Positions 7,635 through 19,680 of a DNA stretch of 64,000 nt are shown here, in pieces (position 1 is the stretch's first letter; each line of letters begins with the position of its first letter). The stretch lies in NCBI RefSeq assembly GCF_014638745.1, contig NZ_BMFO01000001.1:1-64000 (forward strand). The letters run 5' to 3'. The notes under the pieces are model-generated. The model did no database searches and was not told the DNA's origin. It worked only from the letters and a program-made list of their open reading frames with translations. The stretch comes from Arenimonas maotaiensis (GTDB taxonomy: Bacteria; Pseudomonadota; Gammaproteobacteria; Xanthomonadales; Xanthomonadaceae). The translations under genes were made by a program, and so were the position numbers.

Positions 7635-8720
7635 TCATTCCCGCACGATGGACTGTCCGAACTTCCACATCGCGCTCAGCTGCTCGGCTTCGGCGATCTC
7701 GTCCGCGTTCATGGTCTTGGCCAAGGCGTCGCGCGGCTTGCTGGCCGGGTAGTGGCCGCTCATGATGGCCACGTTGTACCAGGCGTAGGCCAGCACCGGA
7801 TCGCGCTTCACGCCGTCGCCTTTGGCGTACAGCTGGGCCAGCTCGAACTGCGCCGCCATCTGGCCCTGCGCGGCGGACTGGCCGAACCAGTGCGCGGCCT
7901 CGCTCACGCTGCGCGGCACGCCGTCGCCTTTCAGCAGCTTCATGCCCAGGTCGTACTGGCTGTCCTTGTCGCCCTGTTCGGCGCCCTTGCGGTACCAGGT
8001 CAGCGCCTGCTGCTTGTCTTCCTTCACGCCTTGGCCAGCGGCGTACATGAAACCGAGTGCGCTTTGTGAATAGGCATTGCCGGCGCTTGCTGCCTTGCCG
8101 AACCACTCGGCGGCCTTGGCGTAGTCCTGCGCCACATCGCGGCCGCGGTAGTATTTGATGGCCAGGAACATCTGCGAATTCACGTGGCCCTGTTCGGCGG
8201 CCAAGGTGTACCAATGCACGGCTGCGGTCGGGTCGCGCGGCGCTTTCTCGCCGCTGTCGTACAGCAGGGCGAGCTTGTATTGCGAGTGCAGATGGCCCTG
8301 CGCGCCGGCCTGTGCGTACCATTGCATGGCCTCGGGCACGTTCTCCGGCACGCCCTTGCCGGCGTAGTGCAGCTGGCCCACCTGATACTGCGCTTCGGCA
8401 TCGCCGAGCTTGGCTTTTTCCAGGTAAAGCGCCATCAGCCGCCGGTAGAGTTTCACGGCCTCGGCCGGATCCTTGCGCACCCCGATGCCGAATTCGTACA
8501 TATAGGCCAATTGCGCGATGGCCTGCGGATGGTTCTGCTTGGCCAAGGGCGTCAGCAGGCGCTCGGCGGCGGCATAGTCCTGATTGCGGTAGGCGAGCAG
8601 GGCCTGCTCGTAACCGCCGGCCTCGGGCGCGGCAGTCTTTCGCTTCCAGAATTGCGCCTCGGCCGCCGGCGACAGGGCAAAAAAAAGGGCCATCACAGCC
8701 CCGATACGAACGAATTTCAT
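7635..8720 (-). CDS. Secreted Sel1-repeat (tetratricopeptide-like) protein
   Basis: A 361-residue protein with an N-terminal signal peptide (about 1-22, ending AEA). It is built of roughly seven to eight Sel1 repeats of 36 residues with the pattern A..WY..AA.QG...AQ..LG..Y..G.G (for example AMQWYAQAGAQGHLHSQYKL). Such proteins are alpha-solenoid adaptors in the periplasm or envelope. There is no enzymatic domain. It is a single gene between two terminated units, and the partner is unknown. Start ATG at 8720. Confidence 0.8.
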   Translation of the reverse strand: MKFVRIGAVMALFFALSPAAEAQFWKRKTAAPEAGGYEQALLAYRNQDYAAAERLLTPLAKQNHPQAIAQLAYMYEFGIGVRKDPAEAVKLYRRLMALYLEKAKLGDAEAQYQVGQLHYAGKGVPENVPEAMQWYAQAGAQGHLHSQYKLALLYDSGEKAPRDPTAAVHWYTLAAEQGHVNSQMFLAIKYYRGRDVAQDYAKAAEWFGKAASAGNAYSQSALGFMYAAGQGVKEDKQQALTWYRKGAEQGDKDSQYDLGMKLLKGDGVPRSVSEAAHWFGQSAAQGQMAAQFELAQLYAKGDGVKRDPVLAYAWYNVAIMSGHYPASKPRDALAKTMNADEIAEAEQLSAMWKFGQSIVRE

Positions 8721-8778
8721 ACGGTTATTTTAGGTAAAGCGCCCCAAGGGATTGTAAAGATTCCGTTCGGGGCGGCGT

Positions 8779-9624
8779 TCAGGCGATCTGGTCGGCGGCG
8801 AAACGGCCGTCCAGATAGTCCATGGCGTCCAGCGGCGGCAGCAGGCTGGCCTTTTCGAAGGCATCGGCGGCGGCCTGCTCGTCGTCTTCGTCCAGCAGCA
8901 ACAGCATCTGCGCGTGTTCCACATGCACGATCGGCATCTTCGGCGCCAGCTTCAGCGCCGTGGCCATATGCTGTTCCGCCTGTTTACGCTTGGCGCCGTA
9001 GGTCAGCCCGCCCAGCGTGGAGCCCACCTTGTTGACGATTTCGGCGTGCCACAGCGCGCTGGCCAGATGCGCCTCGGCGTGTTTCGGATCCAGCGCGATG
9101 CAGGCGTCCAGCGCGCTCTTGATCTTGCCGGCCAGCCCGATCTTCAACGCCTTGGCGATCGACAGGCCCTGGCCGTAGCGGCCGTAACCGAATGCCATGC
9201 GGTAGTGGCTGTTGGCTTCCTTGGGCAGGGCCGCCACCGCCGTTTCGCCCAACTGCGCCACTTCCTCGAAGCGCGCCAGGCGTTCGGCATCCTTCTTCAC
9301 CAAGTACGTGGTGTGGATGCCCAAGGCCTTGGCCGCCACGCTGACGCCCACCGGCCCGAGCGCCACGCCGGTTTCATACGCGTGCTGGAAATCGCCGCTG
9401 TGGAAGGCGCGCCAGGCGTCCTGCAGGGTTTCGGCCAACTCGGCGGCCGACAGGCCTTTCGGCGCGGTCTTGCCGGCCACTTTCAGCAGGGCGGCGGCGC
9501 GTTTTTCGTCGGGGTAAGGTTCGCCGTCGCCGGTGTGCAGGGCTTTCCAGTGGGTCTGCAGCAGCGTGCCGCTGAAATCGAAGCGCTTGCCGGTGGCGGC
9601 CCAGGCGGTTTTCTTTGCGGCCAT
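8779..9624 (-). CDS. Conserved TPR-like hypothetical protein
   Basis: A 281-residue protein, probably cytoplasmic (no signal peptide). The start ATG at 9624 (MAAKKTAW) is preferred. A longer open frame to 9813 exists but overlaps the next gene completely, and its translation is Arg-rich shadow. The region about 100-275 looks like degenerate TPR helices (ALDACIALDPKHAEAHLASA is a good TPR-like stretch). The function is not known. It lies 11 bases behind the DUF1244 gene and is probably co-transcribed with it. Confidence 0.65.
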   Translation of the reverse strand: MAAKKTAWAATGKRFDFSGTLLQTHWKALHTGDGEPYPDEKRAAALLKVAGKTAPKGLSAAELAETLQDAWRAFHSGDFQHAYETGVALGPVGVSVAAKALGIHTTYLVKKDAERLARFEEVAQLGETAVAALPKEANSHYRMAFGYGRYGQGLSIAKALKIGLAGKIKSALDACIALDPKHAEAHLASALWHAEIVNKVGSTLGGLTYGAKRKQAEQHMATALKLAPKMPIVHVEHAQMLLLLDEDDEQAAADAFEKASLLPPLDAMDYLDGRFAADQIA

Positions 9625-9635
9625 ACGTGTGCTCC

Positions 9636-9941
9636 TCAGCCGTGACGGCGTTGCGCGGCCTCGAAGGCCGCCAGTTGTTCGGGGCTGGCCTCGCGCTGGT
9701 GGCGGGCCTTCCAGTCGGCGAACGGCATGCCGTACACGGCTTCGCGCGCGGCGTCTTTGTCCATCGCAATGCCGCGCTCGACGGCGGCGTCCTGATACCA
9801 CTGCGCCAGGCAATTGCGGCAGAAGCCGGCCAGGATCATCAGGTCGATGTTCTGCACGTCCGGCCGTTCCTGCATCAGATGGTCGCGCAGGCGGCGGAAG
9901 GCGGCGGCTTCGAGTTCGGTGCGGGTGGCGTCGGGCAGCAT
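9636..9941 (-). CDS. DUF1244 family protein
   Basis: A small protein of 101 residues with the conserved centre [12 protein letters not shown] and the sequence [13 protein letters not shown], which mark the DUF1244 family. The CRNC cysteine pair suggests metal or redox chemistry, but no function is established to my knowledge. The start is ATG 9941 (MLPDATR). The upstream part of the open frame overlaps folD and is not coding. It is divergent from folD, with 58 bases between the starts. Confidence 0.75.
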   Translation of the reverse strand: MLPDATRTELEAAAFRRLRDHLMQERPDVQNIDLMILAGFCRNCLAQWYQDAAVERGIAMDKDAAREAVYGMPFADWKARHQREASPEQLAAFEAAQRRHG

Positions 9942-9999
9942 GGCGTTCACTCGGAAGATACGGGATAATAGCGTATCACCCCCATCGGATCGGGCGCAC

Positions 10000-10860
10000 A
10001 TGACGGCACAGGTACTCGACGGCAAACGCATCGCGGATACCCTTCTGGACGATCTGGCCGTGCGTGTGCAGGCCCGGGTCGAATCCGGCCGCTCCCGGCC
10101 GGGTCTGGCGGTGGTGCTGGTCGGCAACGACCCGGCCTCCAGCGTGTACGTGCGCAACAAGCGCCGGGCCTGCGAGCGGGTCGGCATCCAGGCCTACGAT
10201 TACGACCTGCACGCCGACACCACCGACGCCGAGCTGACCGCCCTGATCGACCAGCTCAACGCCGACCCCAAGATCCACGGCATTCTGGTGCAGTTGCCGC
10301 TGCCGGGCGGCCGCGACGGCACCTGGCTGATCGATCGCATCGACCCGGCCAAGGACGTGGACGGCTTCCACCCGGCCAACGTCGGCCGCTTGGCGCTGCG
10401 CCAGTTCGGCCTGCGGCCGTGCACGCCGCGCGGCATCACCACCTTGCTGGCGTATACCGACCAGCCGATCCGTGGCCGCAACGCAGTGGTGGTCGGCGTC
10501 AGCAACCACGTCGGCCGGCCGATGGTGCTGGAGCTGCTGATCGCCGGCTGCACGGTCACCGCCTGCCATAAGTTCACCCCGAAAGACGTGCTGGAAGCGC
10601 ATGTCCGCCAGGCCGACGTGCTGGTGGTGGCGGTCGGCAAGCCATCCATGATTCCCGGCGAGTGGGTCAAGCCGGGCGCGGTGGTCATCGACGTCGGCAT
10701 CAACCGCCTGGACGATGGCCGCCTGTGCGGGGATGTGGAATACGCCGCGGCCGCCGAGCGCGCCAGCTGGATCACCCCGGTGCCGGGCGGGGTGGGGCCG
10801 ATGACGGTCGCCACCCTGATGCAGAACACCCTGGAAGCCTGCGAGGCGCTCGACCGCTGA
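10000..10860 (+). CDS. folD: Methylenetetrahydrofolate dehydrogenase / cyclohydrolase
   Basis: A 286-residue protein, the normal length for FolD. It shows [14 protein letters not shown] with the catalytic Lys/Tyr region, the PxPLP-like motif VQLPLPGG, the KDVDGFHP segment, and the nucleotide fold [13 protein letters not shown] followed by [13 protein letters not shown]. It interconverts 5,10-methylene-THF and 10-formyl-THF in the cytoplasm with NADP. A Ser-Asn pair replaces the usual RS at the VVVG(R)S site (GVSNHVG), a small deviation in the cofactor loop worth noting. The ATG at 10000 is preferred over the longer upstream frame, which overlaps DUF1244. Confidence 0.93.
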   Translation: MTAQVLDGKRIADTLLDDLAVRVQARVESGRSRPGLAVVLVGNDPASSVYVRNKRRACERVGIQAYDYDLHADTTDAELTALIDQLNADPKIHGILVQLPLPGGRDGTWLIDRIDPAKDVDGFHPANVGRLALRQFGLRPCTPRGITTLLAYTDQPIRGRNAVVVGVSNHVGRPMVLELLIAGCTVTACHKFTPKDVLEAHVRQADVLVVAVGKPSMIPGEWVKPGAVVIDVGINRLDDGRLCGDVEYAAAAERASWITPVPGGVGPMTVATLMQNTLEACEALDR

Positions 10861-12378
<1,518 letters not shown>

Positions 12379-12379
12379 C

Positions 12380-13948
12380 ATGACCGACATCCACAGCGAC
12401 AAGATCCTGATCCTCGATTTCGGCGCGCAGTACACCCAGTTGATCGCTCGCCGCATCCGCGAGGCCGGCGTGTACTGCGAGATCTGGGCCTGGGACCACA
12501 ACCCGGCCGACATCGCCGCGTACGCGCCGAAGGGCATCATCCTGTCCGGCGGTCCGGAATCGACCACCGAAGCCGGTTCGCCGCGCGCGCCCCAGGAAGT
12601 GTTCGCGCAGAACGTGCCGGTGCTCGGCATCTGTTACGGCATGCAGACGATGGCGATGCAGTTCGGCGGCTTGGTCGAATCCGGCCACCACCGCGAATTC
12701 GGCGCCGCCGTGGTCAATGTCGACCGTCCCTGCGCCTTGCTGGAAGGCATCAACGATGCTACCGGCCAACCGCCGCGGCTGAACGTCTGGATGAGCCACG
12801 GCGACCGCGTGACCCGCGTGCCGGACGGCTTCACCGTGACCGCCTCGACCGACACCGTGCCGATTGTGGCCATGGCCGACGAGCGTCGCCGCTACTACGG
12901 CGTGCAGTTCCATCCGGAAGTGACCCACACCCAATCCGGCGAAGCCCTGCTGGCGCGCTTCGTGAAGGACATCTGCGGCTGCCGCGCGCTGTGGACCGCG
13001 GCCAACATCATCGACGACCAGATCGCGCGCGTGCGCGCCCAGGTCGGCGATGACGAGGTGCTGCTCGGCCTGTCCGGCGGCGTCGATTCCTCGGTGGTGG
13101 CGGCGCTGCTGCACAAGGCCATCGGCGACAAACTCACCTGCGTATTCGTCGATACCGGCCTCCTGCGCTGGCAGGAAGGCGACCAAGTCATGGCCATGTT
13201 CGCCGAGCACATGGGCGTCAAGGTCATCCGCGTCAATGCCGCCGAGCGCTATTTCGCCGCGCTCAAGGGCGTCGACGAACCGGAAGCCAAGCGCAAGATC
13301 ATCGGCCGCCTGTTCGTCGAGATCTTCGAAGAGGAATCGGCCAAGCTGTCGAACGTGAAGTGGCTGGCGCAAGGCACCATCTACCCGGACGTGATCGAAT
13401 CGGCCGGCAGCAAGACCGGCAAGGCGCACGTGATCAAATCGCACCATAACGTCGGCGGCCTGCCCGAGCACATGAAGCTCGGCCTGGTCGAGCCGCTGCG
13501 CGAGTTGTTCAAGGACGAGGTGCGCCGCATCGGCGTGGAACTCGGTCTGCCGCCGCACATGGTGTACCGCCATCCGTTCCCGGGCCCGGGCCTGGGCGTG
13601 CGCATCCTGGGCGAGGTCAAGGCCGAATACGCCGAACTGCTGGCCAAGGCCGACGCCATCTTCATCGACGAATTGCGCAAATCCGGCTGGTACGACAAGA
13701 CCTCGCAGGCCTTCGCGGTGTTCCTGCCGGTGAAGTCGGTCGGTGTGGTCGGCGACGCCCGCGCCTACGAATGGGTCATCGCCCTGCGTGCGGTGGAGAC
13801 CGTGGATTTCATGACCGCGCATTGGGCGCATCTGCCGTATGAGCTGCTCGGCACGGTGTCCAACCGCATCATCAACGAGTTGAAAGGCGTTTCCCGCGTG
13901 GTGTACGACATCTCGGGCAAGCCGCCGGCCACCATTGAATGGGAATGA
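12380..13948 (+). CDS. guaA: GMP synthase (glutamine-hydrolysing)
   Basis: A 522-residue two-domain enzyme. The class I glutamine amidotransferase (about 1-205) has the nucleophile in GICYGMQ and the His-Glu pair in QFHPEVTHT. The ATP pyrophosphatase domain has the P-loop LSGGVDSSV near 230, and the C-terminal dimerisation domain contains [12 protein letters not shown] and ends with KPPATIEWE. It converts XMP to GMP. The stop overlaps the start of tadA, so the operon continues. Confidence 0.97.
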   Translation: MTDIHSDKILILDFGAQYTQLIARRIREAGVYCEIWAWDHNPADIAAYAPKGIILSGGPESTTEAGSPRAPQEVFAQNVPVLGICYGMQTMAMQFGGLVESGHHREFGAAVVNVDRPCALLEGINDATGQPPRLNVWMSHGDRVTRVPDGFTVTASTDTVPIVAMADERRRYYGVQFHPEVTHTQSGEALLARFVKDICGCRALWTAANIIDDQIARVRAQVGDDEVLLGLSGGVDSSVVAALLHKAIGDKLTCVFVDTGLLRWQEGDQVMAMFAEHMGVKVIRVNAAERYFAALKGVDEPEAKRKIIGRLFVEIFEEESAKLSNVKWLAQGTIYPDVIESAGSKTGKAHVIKSHHNVGGLPEHMKLGLVEPLRELFKDEVRRIGVELGLPPHMVYRHPFPGPGLGVRILGEVKAEYAELLAKADAIFIDELRKSGWYDKTSQAFAVFLPVKSVGVVGDARAYEWVIALRAVETVDFMTAHWAHLPYELLGTVSNRIINELKGVSRVVYDISGKPPATIEWE

Positions 13949-14421
13949 TGGGCGGCTTCAGCGCCGAGGATGACGCCTTCATGCGCCGCGCCTTGGCGCA
14001 GGCGCAGGCCGCCGAGGCGGTGGATGAAGTGCCGGTCGGCGCGGTGCTGGTGTCCGCCGAGGGCGAGGTGCTGGCCGAGGGCCACAACCTGACCATCCGC
14101 CACAGCGATCCGTGCGCGCATGCCGAAATCAACGTGCTGCGCGAGGCCGGACGCAAGATCGGCAATTACCGCCTGCTCGACACCACGCTGTATGTAACGT
14201 TAGAGCCCTGCGCCATGTGCGCCATGGCCCTGGTGCATGCGCGGGTGAAACGGGTGGTGTACGCCGCCAGCGACCCCAAGACCGGCGCCTGCGGTTCGGT
14301 GTTCGATCTGCTGGAAGACGCGCGCCACAACCACCGGGTGCTCGGGCAGGGCGGCTTGCTGGGCGAGGAGGCCGGCGCGCAACTGAGCGCCTACTTCAAG
14401 GCCAAGCGCCGGCGCGATTAG
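13945..14421 (+). CDS. tadA: tRNA-specific adenosine deaminase
   Basis: About 158 residues. The zinc deaminase motifs are HAEINVL (catalytic Glu) and PCAMC (two zinc Cys), and the protein ends with a basic tail. It deaminates A34 of tRNA-Arg(ACG) to inosine. Three ATGs at 13939, 13945 and 13948 are possible. I take 13945, but all overlap the guaA stop, so translation is coupled. It is the last gene of the guaBA operon; its stop meets the DUF2721 gene tail to tail. Confidence 0.9.
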   Translation: MMGGFSAEDDAFMRRALAQAQAAEAVDEVPVGAVLVSAEGEVLAEGHNLTIRHSDPCAHAEINVLREAGRKIGNYRLLDTTLYVTLEPCAMCAMALVHARVKRVVYAASDPKTGACGSVFDLLEDARHNHRVLGQGGLLGEEAGAQLSAYFKAKRRRD

Positions 14422-14861
14422 GCCATTTCGTCGCGGATTTCGGCTTCGAAGCTGCGTACCGCGGCCAGCACTTCGCGCCCCAGATAGAACGCCGCGCCGA
14501 GCAGGAAGGCCATGCCCAGCAGACCCATCACGGTCGGCAACAAGGGGATGCGTTGGCCGCTGAGCGCGTCCACCGCCAAGGCCAGGCTGGTGCCGATGAA
14601 CGAGCCGAGCGCGCAGTAAAGGAACAGGCAGGCGCGCAGCAGGAAGTTGCTGCGGCGGCGGTGGCGCAGGATCTGGTTCTCCAGCGCCGCATGGCCGCGT
14701 TCGCCGGCGTTCCACAGCGTGAGCAGAATGCGCAGGCGGTCGACCACCCGCGCCAGGCGGTTGTTGGCCGACAGCAGCAGCGAGCCGGTGGCGGCCATCA
14801 ACAAGGCCGGCGCCAGCATGGCGGTCAGGACGGCGTAATGGCTGTCGATAGCAGGCGTCAT
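14418..14861 (-). CDS. DUF2721 family membrane protein
   Basis: A 147-residue protein with three hydrophobic segments, one at the N-terminus (about 15-35, [17 protein letters not shown]) and two around 75-130. The cytoplasmic helix [16 protein letters not shown] between them is typical of DUF2721. The function is unknown. The start is ATG 14861 (MTPAIDS); the codons further up overlap the orn promoter. It overlaps the last bases of tadA on the other strand. Confidence 0.7.
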   Translation of the reverse strand: MTPAIDSHYAVLTAMLAPALLMAATGSLLLSANNRLARVVDRLRILLTLWNAGERGHAALENQILRHRRRSNFLLRACLFLYCALGSFIGTSLALAVDALSGQRIPLLPTVMGLLGMAFLLGAAFYLGREVLAAVRSFEAEIRDEMA

Positions 14862-14889
14862 CGCGGGGCTCGTGCGGGATTTGCTACAG

Positions 14890-14895
14890 TATAAA
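14890..14895 (+). promoter_or_regulatory. Likely -10 element of orn
   Basis: TATAAA 20 bases before the orn start, in a short divergent gap with the DUF2721 gene. Confidence 0.4.
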
Positions 14896-14914
14896 CAGAC
14901 TTGAGGAGACACCG

Positions 14915-15481
14915 ATGTCCGACGACCGTAAACAACGCCTGATCTGGATCGACTGCGAAATGACCGGGCTGGTGCCGGAGCGCGACGACTTGCTGGAGAT
15001 CGCGGCGGTGGTCACCGATGCCGAACTCAACATCCTCGCGCGCAGCCCGGAATTCGCCATCCGCCAGCCGTTGGCCGTGCTGGAGGCGATGGACGACTGG
15101 AACCGCAACACCCACAGCCGCTCCGGACTCTGGCAGCGGGTGCTGGAAAGCCCCTATACCGCCGCCCAGGCCGAAGCGCATATGATCGCGTTCCTGGCTG
15201 AGTGGGTCGACGCCAACTGCTCGCCGATGTGCGGCAATTCGATCGGCCAGGACCGCCGCTTCCTGGCCCGGTTGATGCCGCGCCTGGAAGCCTATTTCCA
15301 TTACCGCAACATCGATGTCTCGACGCTGAAAGAGCTTTGCCGGCGCTGGAATCCGGCCTTGCTGGACGGCTTCAGCAAGCAGGGCGCGCATACCGCCTTG
15401 GCCGATATCGAGGAGTCGGTGGCCGAACTGGCCTATTACCGCCGCTTCATGGGCGCCCTGGCCGGAACCGCATCATCCTGA
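14915..15481 (+). CDS. orn: Oligoribonuclease
   Basis: A 188-residue 3'-5' exonuclease of the DEDDh family that degrades dinucleotides and finishes RNA and pGpG turnover. Visible are WIDCEMTGL (first acidic pair), [10 protein letters not shown] (second Asp), and the late [10 protein letters not shown] with the His and last Asp. ATG 14915 with GAGGAG in front. Single gene, ended by the hairpins after 15481. Confidence 0.95.
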   Translation: MSDDRKQRLIWIDCEMTGLVPERDDLLEIAAVVTDAELNILARSPEFAIRQPLAVLEAMDDWNRNTHSRSGLWQRVLESPYTAAQAEAHMIAFLAEWVDANCSPMCGNSIGQDRRFLARLMPRLEAYFHYRNIDVSTLKELCRRWNPALLDGFSKQGAHTALADIEESVAELAYYRRFMGALAGTASS

Positions 15482-15530
15482 TGTAGGGGCGAACGGTGTG
15501 TTCGCCCTGATGCGGTGACGCGCAGGACAT

Positions 15531-15560
15531 GAAAAAAGCACGCCGAGGCGTGCTTTTTTC
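15531..15560. terminator. Bidirectional terminator between orn and ppsA
   Basis: GAAAAAAGCACGCC and its complement GGCGTGCTTTTTTC around a GA loop. It ends orn on the plus strand and ppsA on the minus strand. A second hairpin without T run lies just before it (15485-15508). Confidence 0.9.
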
Positions 15561-15580
15561 GTAACGCGCGGCGAGATGTA

Positions 15581-17956
15581 TCAGCCGCCGGCCTTGAGTT
15601 TGGCCAAGCGCAGCCAGGTGTCGACCACGGTGTCCGGATTCAGCGACACCGATTCGATGCCTTCCTGCAGCAGCCAGTCGGCCAGGTCCGGGTGGTCGGA
15701 CGGGCCTTGGCCGCAGATGCCGACGTACTTGCCGCGGGCCTTGGCGGTCTTGATCGCCATCGACAGCAGTTTCTTCACCGCCGGGTCGCGTTCGTCGAAC
15801 AGGTGCGCCACGATCGCCGAGTCGCGGTCCAGGCCGAGGGTCAGCTGGGTCAGGTCGTTGGAACCGATCGAGAAGCCGTCGAAGATGTCGAGGAACTCGT
15901 CGGCCAGCAGGGCGTTGGACGGCACTTCGCACATCATGATCACCTTCAAGCCGTGCTCGCCGCGCTTCAGGCCGTTCTTCTCGAGTTCGGCGATGACCTG
16001 GCGACCTTCTTCCAGCGTACGCACGAACGGAATCATGATCCAGCAGTTGCTCAGGCCCATGTCCTCGCGCACTTTCTTGACCGCCTGGCATTCCAGCGCG
16101 AAGCAGTCGCGGAAGCTGTCGCTGATGTAGCGCGAGGCGCCGCGGAAACCGATCATCGGGTTTTCCTCGTGCGGCTCGTACTGCTGGCCGGCGATCAGGT
16201 TGGCGTATTCGTTCGACTTGAAGTCGGACAGGCGCACGATCACCGTCTCCGGCGCGAACGCCGCCGACAGGGTGGCGATGCCTTCGGCCAGACGGTCGAC
16301 GTAGAACGACACCGGATCGGCGTAGCCGGCCATCAGCGGCCGGATCTGGGCCTTGATCGCCTCCGGCTGGTTGTCGAAGTCGAGCAGGGCCTTCGGGTGC
16401 ACGCCGATCTGGCGGGCGATGATGAATTCCAGCCGGGCCAGGCCGATGCCTTGGTTCGGCAGTTGCCCGAAGTCGAACGCGCGTTCGGGGTTGCCGACGT
16501 TCATCATGATCTTCAGCGGCGCCGGCGGCATGTTGTCGAGGTCGGTGACGATCTTCTCGAACGGCAGCAGGCCGTCGTAGATGTAGCCGGTGTCGCCCTC
16601 GGCGCAGCTGACGGTGACGTCGGCGCCGTCGGTGATGCGTTCCATGGCGTCGCCGCAGCCGACCACGGCCGGCACGCCGAGTTCACGGGCGATGATGGCG
16701 GCATGGCAGGTGCGGCCGCCGCGGTTGGTGACGATGGCCGAGGCGCGCTTCATGATCGGTTCCCAGTCCGGGTCGGTCATGTCGGCCACCAGCACGTCGC
16801 CGGCCTGCAGCTTGTCCATCTCGGCGATGCTGCGGATGACGCGGGCCTTGCCGGAGCCGATCTTGTGGCCGATGGAACGGCCCTCGACCAGCACGGTGCC
16901 GCGGCGCTCGAGCAGATAGCGTTCGATCTGGGTGGCGTGCGCGCGCGACTTCACCGTTTCCGGACGGGCCTGCACGATGTACAGCTTGCCGGTGATGCCG
17001 TCCTTGGCCCATTCGATGTCCATCGGGCGCTGGTAATGCTGTTCGATCACCAGGGCCTGGCGCGAGAGCTCCTCGACGTCGGCGTCGGTGATCGAGAAAC
17101 GGGCCTGCAGTTCGGCCGGGGTCGACTCGTTCCTGACCCGCTCGCCAGGCGCGTCGGAATACACCATGCGGATGGCCTTGCTGCCGAGCGTGCGGCGCAG
17201 GATGGCCGGGCGCTCGGCGCGCAGGTTGGGCTTGTACACGTAGAACTCGTCCGGGTTGACCGCGCCCTGCACGACGTTCTCGCCCAATCCGTAGCTGGAG
17301 GTCACGAACACCGCGTCGCGGAAACCGGATTCGGTGTCGAGGGTGAACAGCACGCCGGAGGCGCCGACGTCGGAGCGCACCATCAGCTGCACGCCGGCCG
17401 AGAGGAACACATCCTCGTGCTTGAAGCCGTGGTGCACGCGGTAGGCGATGGCGCGGTCGTTGTACAGCGAGGCGAACACCTCCTTGACCTTGGCGACCAC
17501 GTCCTCGACGCCGGTGACGTTCAGGAAGGTCTCCTGCTGGCCGGCGAAGCTGGCGTCCGGCAGGTCTTCGGCGGTGGCCGAGGAACGCACCGCGACCGAG
17601 ACCTCGGCGGAGCCGGCGCGGCGGCACAGTTCGGCGTAGGCCTCGCGGATGGCGGCGTCCAGCGCCGGCTGCAGCGGCGCGTCCATCACCCATTGGCGGA
17701 TTTCCTTGCCGACCGCCATCAGGGTGCCGACGTCGTCCACGTCCAGGCCGTCCAAGCGCTGGTAGATGCGCTGGGTCAGGTTGTTGAACGCGATGAATTC
17801 CTCGAACGCGTCGGCGGTGGTGGCGAAGCCGCCGGGCACCGAGACGCCGAGCTGGCTCAGGTGGCCGATCATCTCGCCCAGCGACGAGTTCTTGCCGCCG
17901 ACCTGCGCCAGGTCGGAGAGGCGGAGGTGATCCAACCAGAGAATCTGCGTAGTCAA
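15581..17956 (-). CDS. ppsA: Phosphoenolpyruvate synthase
   Basis: A 791-residue enzyme that makes PEP from pyruvate and ATP in gluconeogenesis. N-terminal ATP-grasp domain (about 1-340), phosphohistidine domain with GGRTCHAAI (about 425), and a C-terminal barrel with [10 protein letters not shown] and the late [14 protein letters not shown]. The start is taken as TTG 17956 behind GGAGCAG. This gives [16 protein letters not shown] at the N-terminus and the usual length; the longer open frame to 18073 is not conserved. A -10 box lies at 17988-17993. It is divergent to its regulator ppsR. Confidence 0.95.
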   Translation of the reverse strand: MTTQILWLDHLRLSDLAQVGGKNSSLGEMIGHLSQLGVSVPGGFATTADAFEEFIAFNNLTQRIYQRLDGLDVDDVGTLMAVGKEIRQWVMDAPLQPALDAAIREAYAELCRRAGSAEVSVAVRSSATAEDLPDASFAGQQETFLNVTGVEDVVAKVKEVFASLYNDRAIAYRVHHGFKHEDVFLSAGVQLMVRSDVGASGVLFTLDTESGFRDAVFVTSSYGLGENVVQGAVNPDEFYVYKPNLRAERPAILRRTLGSKAIRMVYSDAPGERVRNESTPAELQARFSITDADVEELSRQALVIEQHYQRPMDIEWAKDGITGKLYIVQARPETVKSRAHATQIERYLLERRGTVLVEGRSIGHKIGSGKARVIRSIAEMDKLQAGDVLVADMTDPDWEPIMKRASAIVTNRGGRTCHAAIIARELGVPAVVGCGDAMERITDGADVTVSCAEGDTGYIYDGLLPFEKIVTDLDNMPPAPLKIMMNVGNPERAFDFGQLPNQGIGLARLEFIIARQIGVHPKALLDFDNQPEAIKAQIRPLMAGYADPVSFYVDRLAEGIATLSAAFAPETVIVRLSDFKSNEYANLIAGQQYEPHEENPMIGFRGASRYISDSFRDCFALECQAVKKVREDMGLSNCWIMIPFVRTLEEGRQVIAELEKNGLKRGEHGLKVIMMCEVPSNALLADEFLDIFDGFSIGSNDLTQLTLGLDRDSAIVAHLFDERDPAVKKLLSMAIKTAKARGKYVGICGQGPSDHPDLADWLLQEGIESVSLNPDTVVDTWLRLAKLKAGG

Positions 17957-17987
17957 GGCCTGCTCCCGATGCGTTTTGCGGAGCCAT

Positions 17988-17993
17988 ATTATA
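17988..17993 (-). promoter_or_regulatory. Likely -10 element of ppsA
   Basis: TATAAT on the minus strand, 32 bases before the TTG start of ppsA, in the divergent ppsA/ppsR gap. Confidence 0.5.
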
Positions 17994-18071
17994 GCCCATC
18001 GCCATGGCCCGGGCCGGCGATTTCCGGCGCCGCCGAAATCGGGCACAATGACCGAAACGACAGGAGTTCCC

Positions 18072-18884
18072 ATGCGTCCGGTTTTCTACGTATCCGACGG
18101 CACCGGCATCACCACCGAAACCATCGGACACAGCGTCCTGGCCCAGTTCGAGGGCATCCAGCACCAGGCCCGGCGCCTGCCGTTCGTGGACAGCATGGAC
18201 AAGGCCATGCATACCGCCGGCATCATCGAGGCCGAACAGGAGCGCAGCGGCCAGCGCGCCATCGTATTCACCAGCCTGGTCGATGCCGGCGCCAGCGCGG
18301 TCATCGCCGAAACCGGCGCGCTGGTGCTGGACGTGCTCGGCCCGTTCGTGCATCCGCTGGAGCACGAACTGGGCGTGGTGCGCAAGCCGCGGGTCGGCGG
18401 CGCGCACGCGCTGGTCGATTACAAGGCCTACGAGGAGCGCATCAACGCTACCAACTTCGCGTTGACCCACGACGACGGCATCAGCTACAACTACGCCAAT
18501 GCCGACCTGATTCTGGTCGGGGTGTCGCGCTCGGGCAAGACGCCGACCTGCCTGTACATGGCGCTGCATTACGGGGTGAAGGCGGCCAATTACCCCTTGA
18601 CCGAGGAAGACCTGCACGGCGAGGGGTTGCCCAAGCGCCTGCAGCCATTCCGGCACAAGCTGTTCGGGCTGACCATCGATCCGGTCCGTCTGCAGCAGAT
18701 CCGCCAGGAGCGCAAGCCGGGCTCGAAATACGCGACCATCGAGCAGTGCCGGCGGGAGGTCAGCCGTGCCGAGGAGCTGTTCCGCAGCATCCGCCTGCCG
18801 CACCTGTCGACCACCAACACCTCGATCGAGGAGATATCCAGCAAGATCCTGTCGCAGCTGGGCATCCAGAACCAGTTGTACTGA
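18072..18884 (+). CDS. ppsR: PEP synthase regulatory protein (kinase/pyrophosphorylase)
   Basis: A 270-residue DUF299 protein that inactivates PpsA by ADP-dependent phosphorylation of a Thr and reactivates it by phosphorolysis. The P-loop-like motif [15 protein letters not shown] is at about 155, and the family start [17 protein letters not shown] is complete. Divergent neighbourhood with ppsA confirms the role. ATG 18072 with AGGAG in front; the DUF1249 gene begins 2 bases after the stop. Confidence 0.95.
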   Translation: MRPVFYVSDGTGITTETIGHSVLAQFEGIQHQARRLPFVDSMDKAMHTAGIIEAEQERSGQRAIVFTSLVDAGASAVIAETGALVLDVLGPFVHPLEHELGVVRKPRVGGAHALVDYKAYEERINATNFALTHDDGISYNYANADLILVGVSRSGKTPTCLYMALHYGVKAANYPLTEEDLHGEGLPKRLQPFRHKLFGLTIDPVRLQQIRQERKPGSKYATIEQCRREVSRAEELFRSIRLPHLSTTNTSIEEISSKILSQLGIQNQLY

Positions 18885-18886
18885 GC

Positions 18887-19378
18887 ATGCGTGCGCCCGA
18901 CAACGCCGACCTGTACCGACGCCTCAACCGCTTCACCTGGTTGATGGACCTGTACACCGACAACTTCCTGCGTCTGCAGGCGATGGCGGAGTTCGACGCG
19001 CTTTCAGCCGGCGTTTACCTGTCCGAAGGGCGGGACGGCCTGCGGCTGCGGCTGGAGGTGTTGGAGCGTCACGCCTATACCATCGAATGCAAGCTCAGCT
19101 ACACCCTGCGCGATTCCCGTACCGGCGCCCTGGATCCCTCGGCCATGATCCGGGTATACCTGGATTCGCGCCAGTGCGAGGTCAGCCATTGCTATGTCGG
19201 CCGGCGCTGGCAGGACGTGCTGGGCGTGCACCCGAGCACGGAGCGCATGGTTTCGCACCGCCTGCGCATGAACGGATTCCTCAACAAATGGCTGCAGTAC
19301 CTCAAGCAGCAGGGGCACGGCCGTGGCGGCTGGCGTCGGGAGGAGGGCGTGCCGGAGCCGGCGGCCGACGTCATGTAA
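18887..19378 (+). CDS. DUF1249 family protein
   Basis: A 163-residue protein without membrane segments. The N-terminus YRRLNRFTWLMDLY is followed by a beta-rich region and a C-terminal helix (FLNKWLQYLKQQGHG), as in DUF1249 (YqiB-like) proteins. The function is unknown. It follows ppsR with only 2 bases between, so the two are co-transcribed. Confidence 0.8.
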   Translation: MRAPDNADLYRRLNRFTWLMDLYTDNFLRLQAMAEFDALSAGVYLSEGRDGLRLRLEVLERHAYTIECKLSYTLRDSRTGALDPSAMIRVYLDSRQCEVSHCYVGRRWQDVLGVHPSTERMVSHRLRMNGFLNKWLQYLKQQGHGRGGWRREEGVPEPAADVM

Positions 19379-19396
19379 ATTTTTTTTCGAACGGGC

Positions 19397-19425
19397 TTGA
19401 CGCAAATTTAAAACCTCCCTATAAT
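19397..19425 (+). promoter_or_regulatory. Strong sigma70 promoter of the tRNA-Ala/tRNA-Glu unit
   Basis: TTGACG (19397-19402) and a perfect TATAAT (19420-19425) with a 17-base spacer. tRNA-Ala begins 20 bases behind the -10 box. Confidence 0.8.
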
Positions 19426-19444
19426 TTCAACTCTCACAGCACGT

Positions 19445-19520
<76 letters not shown>

Positions 19521-19543
19521 ATGTGAAAAATTTTAGGCTTGCT

Positions 19544-19619
19544 GTCCCCATCGTCTAGAGGCCTAGGACATTGCCCTTTCACGGCAACGACCGGGGTTCG
19601 AATCCCCGTGGGGACGCCA
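19544..19619 (+). tRNA. tRNA-Glu (TTC)
   Basis: 76 bases ending GCCA. Acceptor GTCCCCA / TGGGGAC; anticodon arm TTGCC-CTTTCAC-GGCAA gives TTC; T-arm GGTTCGAATCC. Lies 23 bases behind tRNA-Ala in the same transcript. Confidence 0.95.
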
Positions 19620-19628
19620 CAAATAAGG

Positions 19629-19653
19629 AACCCGCCGCAAGGCGGGTTTTTTA
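19629..19653 (+). terminator. Terminator of the tRNA operon
   Basis: AACCCGCC-GCAA-GGCGGGTT followed by T. Also well placed to end the convergent minus-strand operon finishing at 19681. Confidence 0.85.
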
Positions 19654-19680
19654 TTGCGTCCGATCCGGCTGACGGCGCGC

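Noticed and set aside
15692-19378. Open frame of 1228 residues on the plus strand
   Set aside because: It runs antisense through ppsA and out of frame through ppsR, with a His/Arg/Gly/Val-rich composition typical of shadows in high-GC DNA. Only its last part, in the frame of the DUF1249 gene at 18887, is real.
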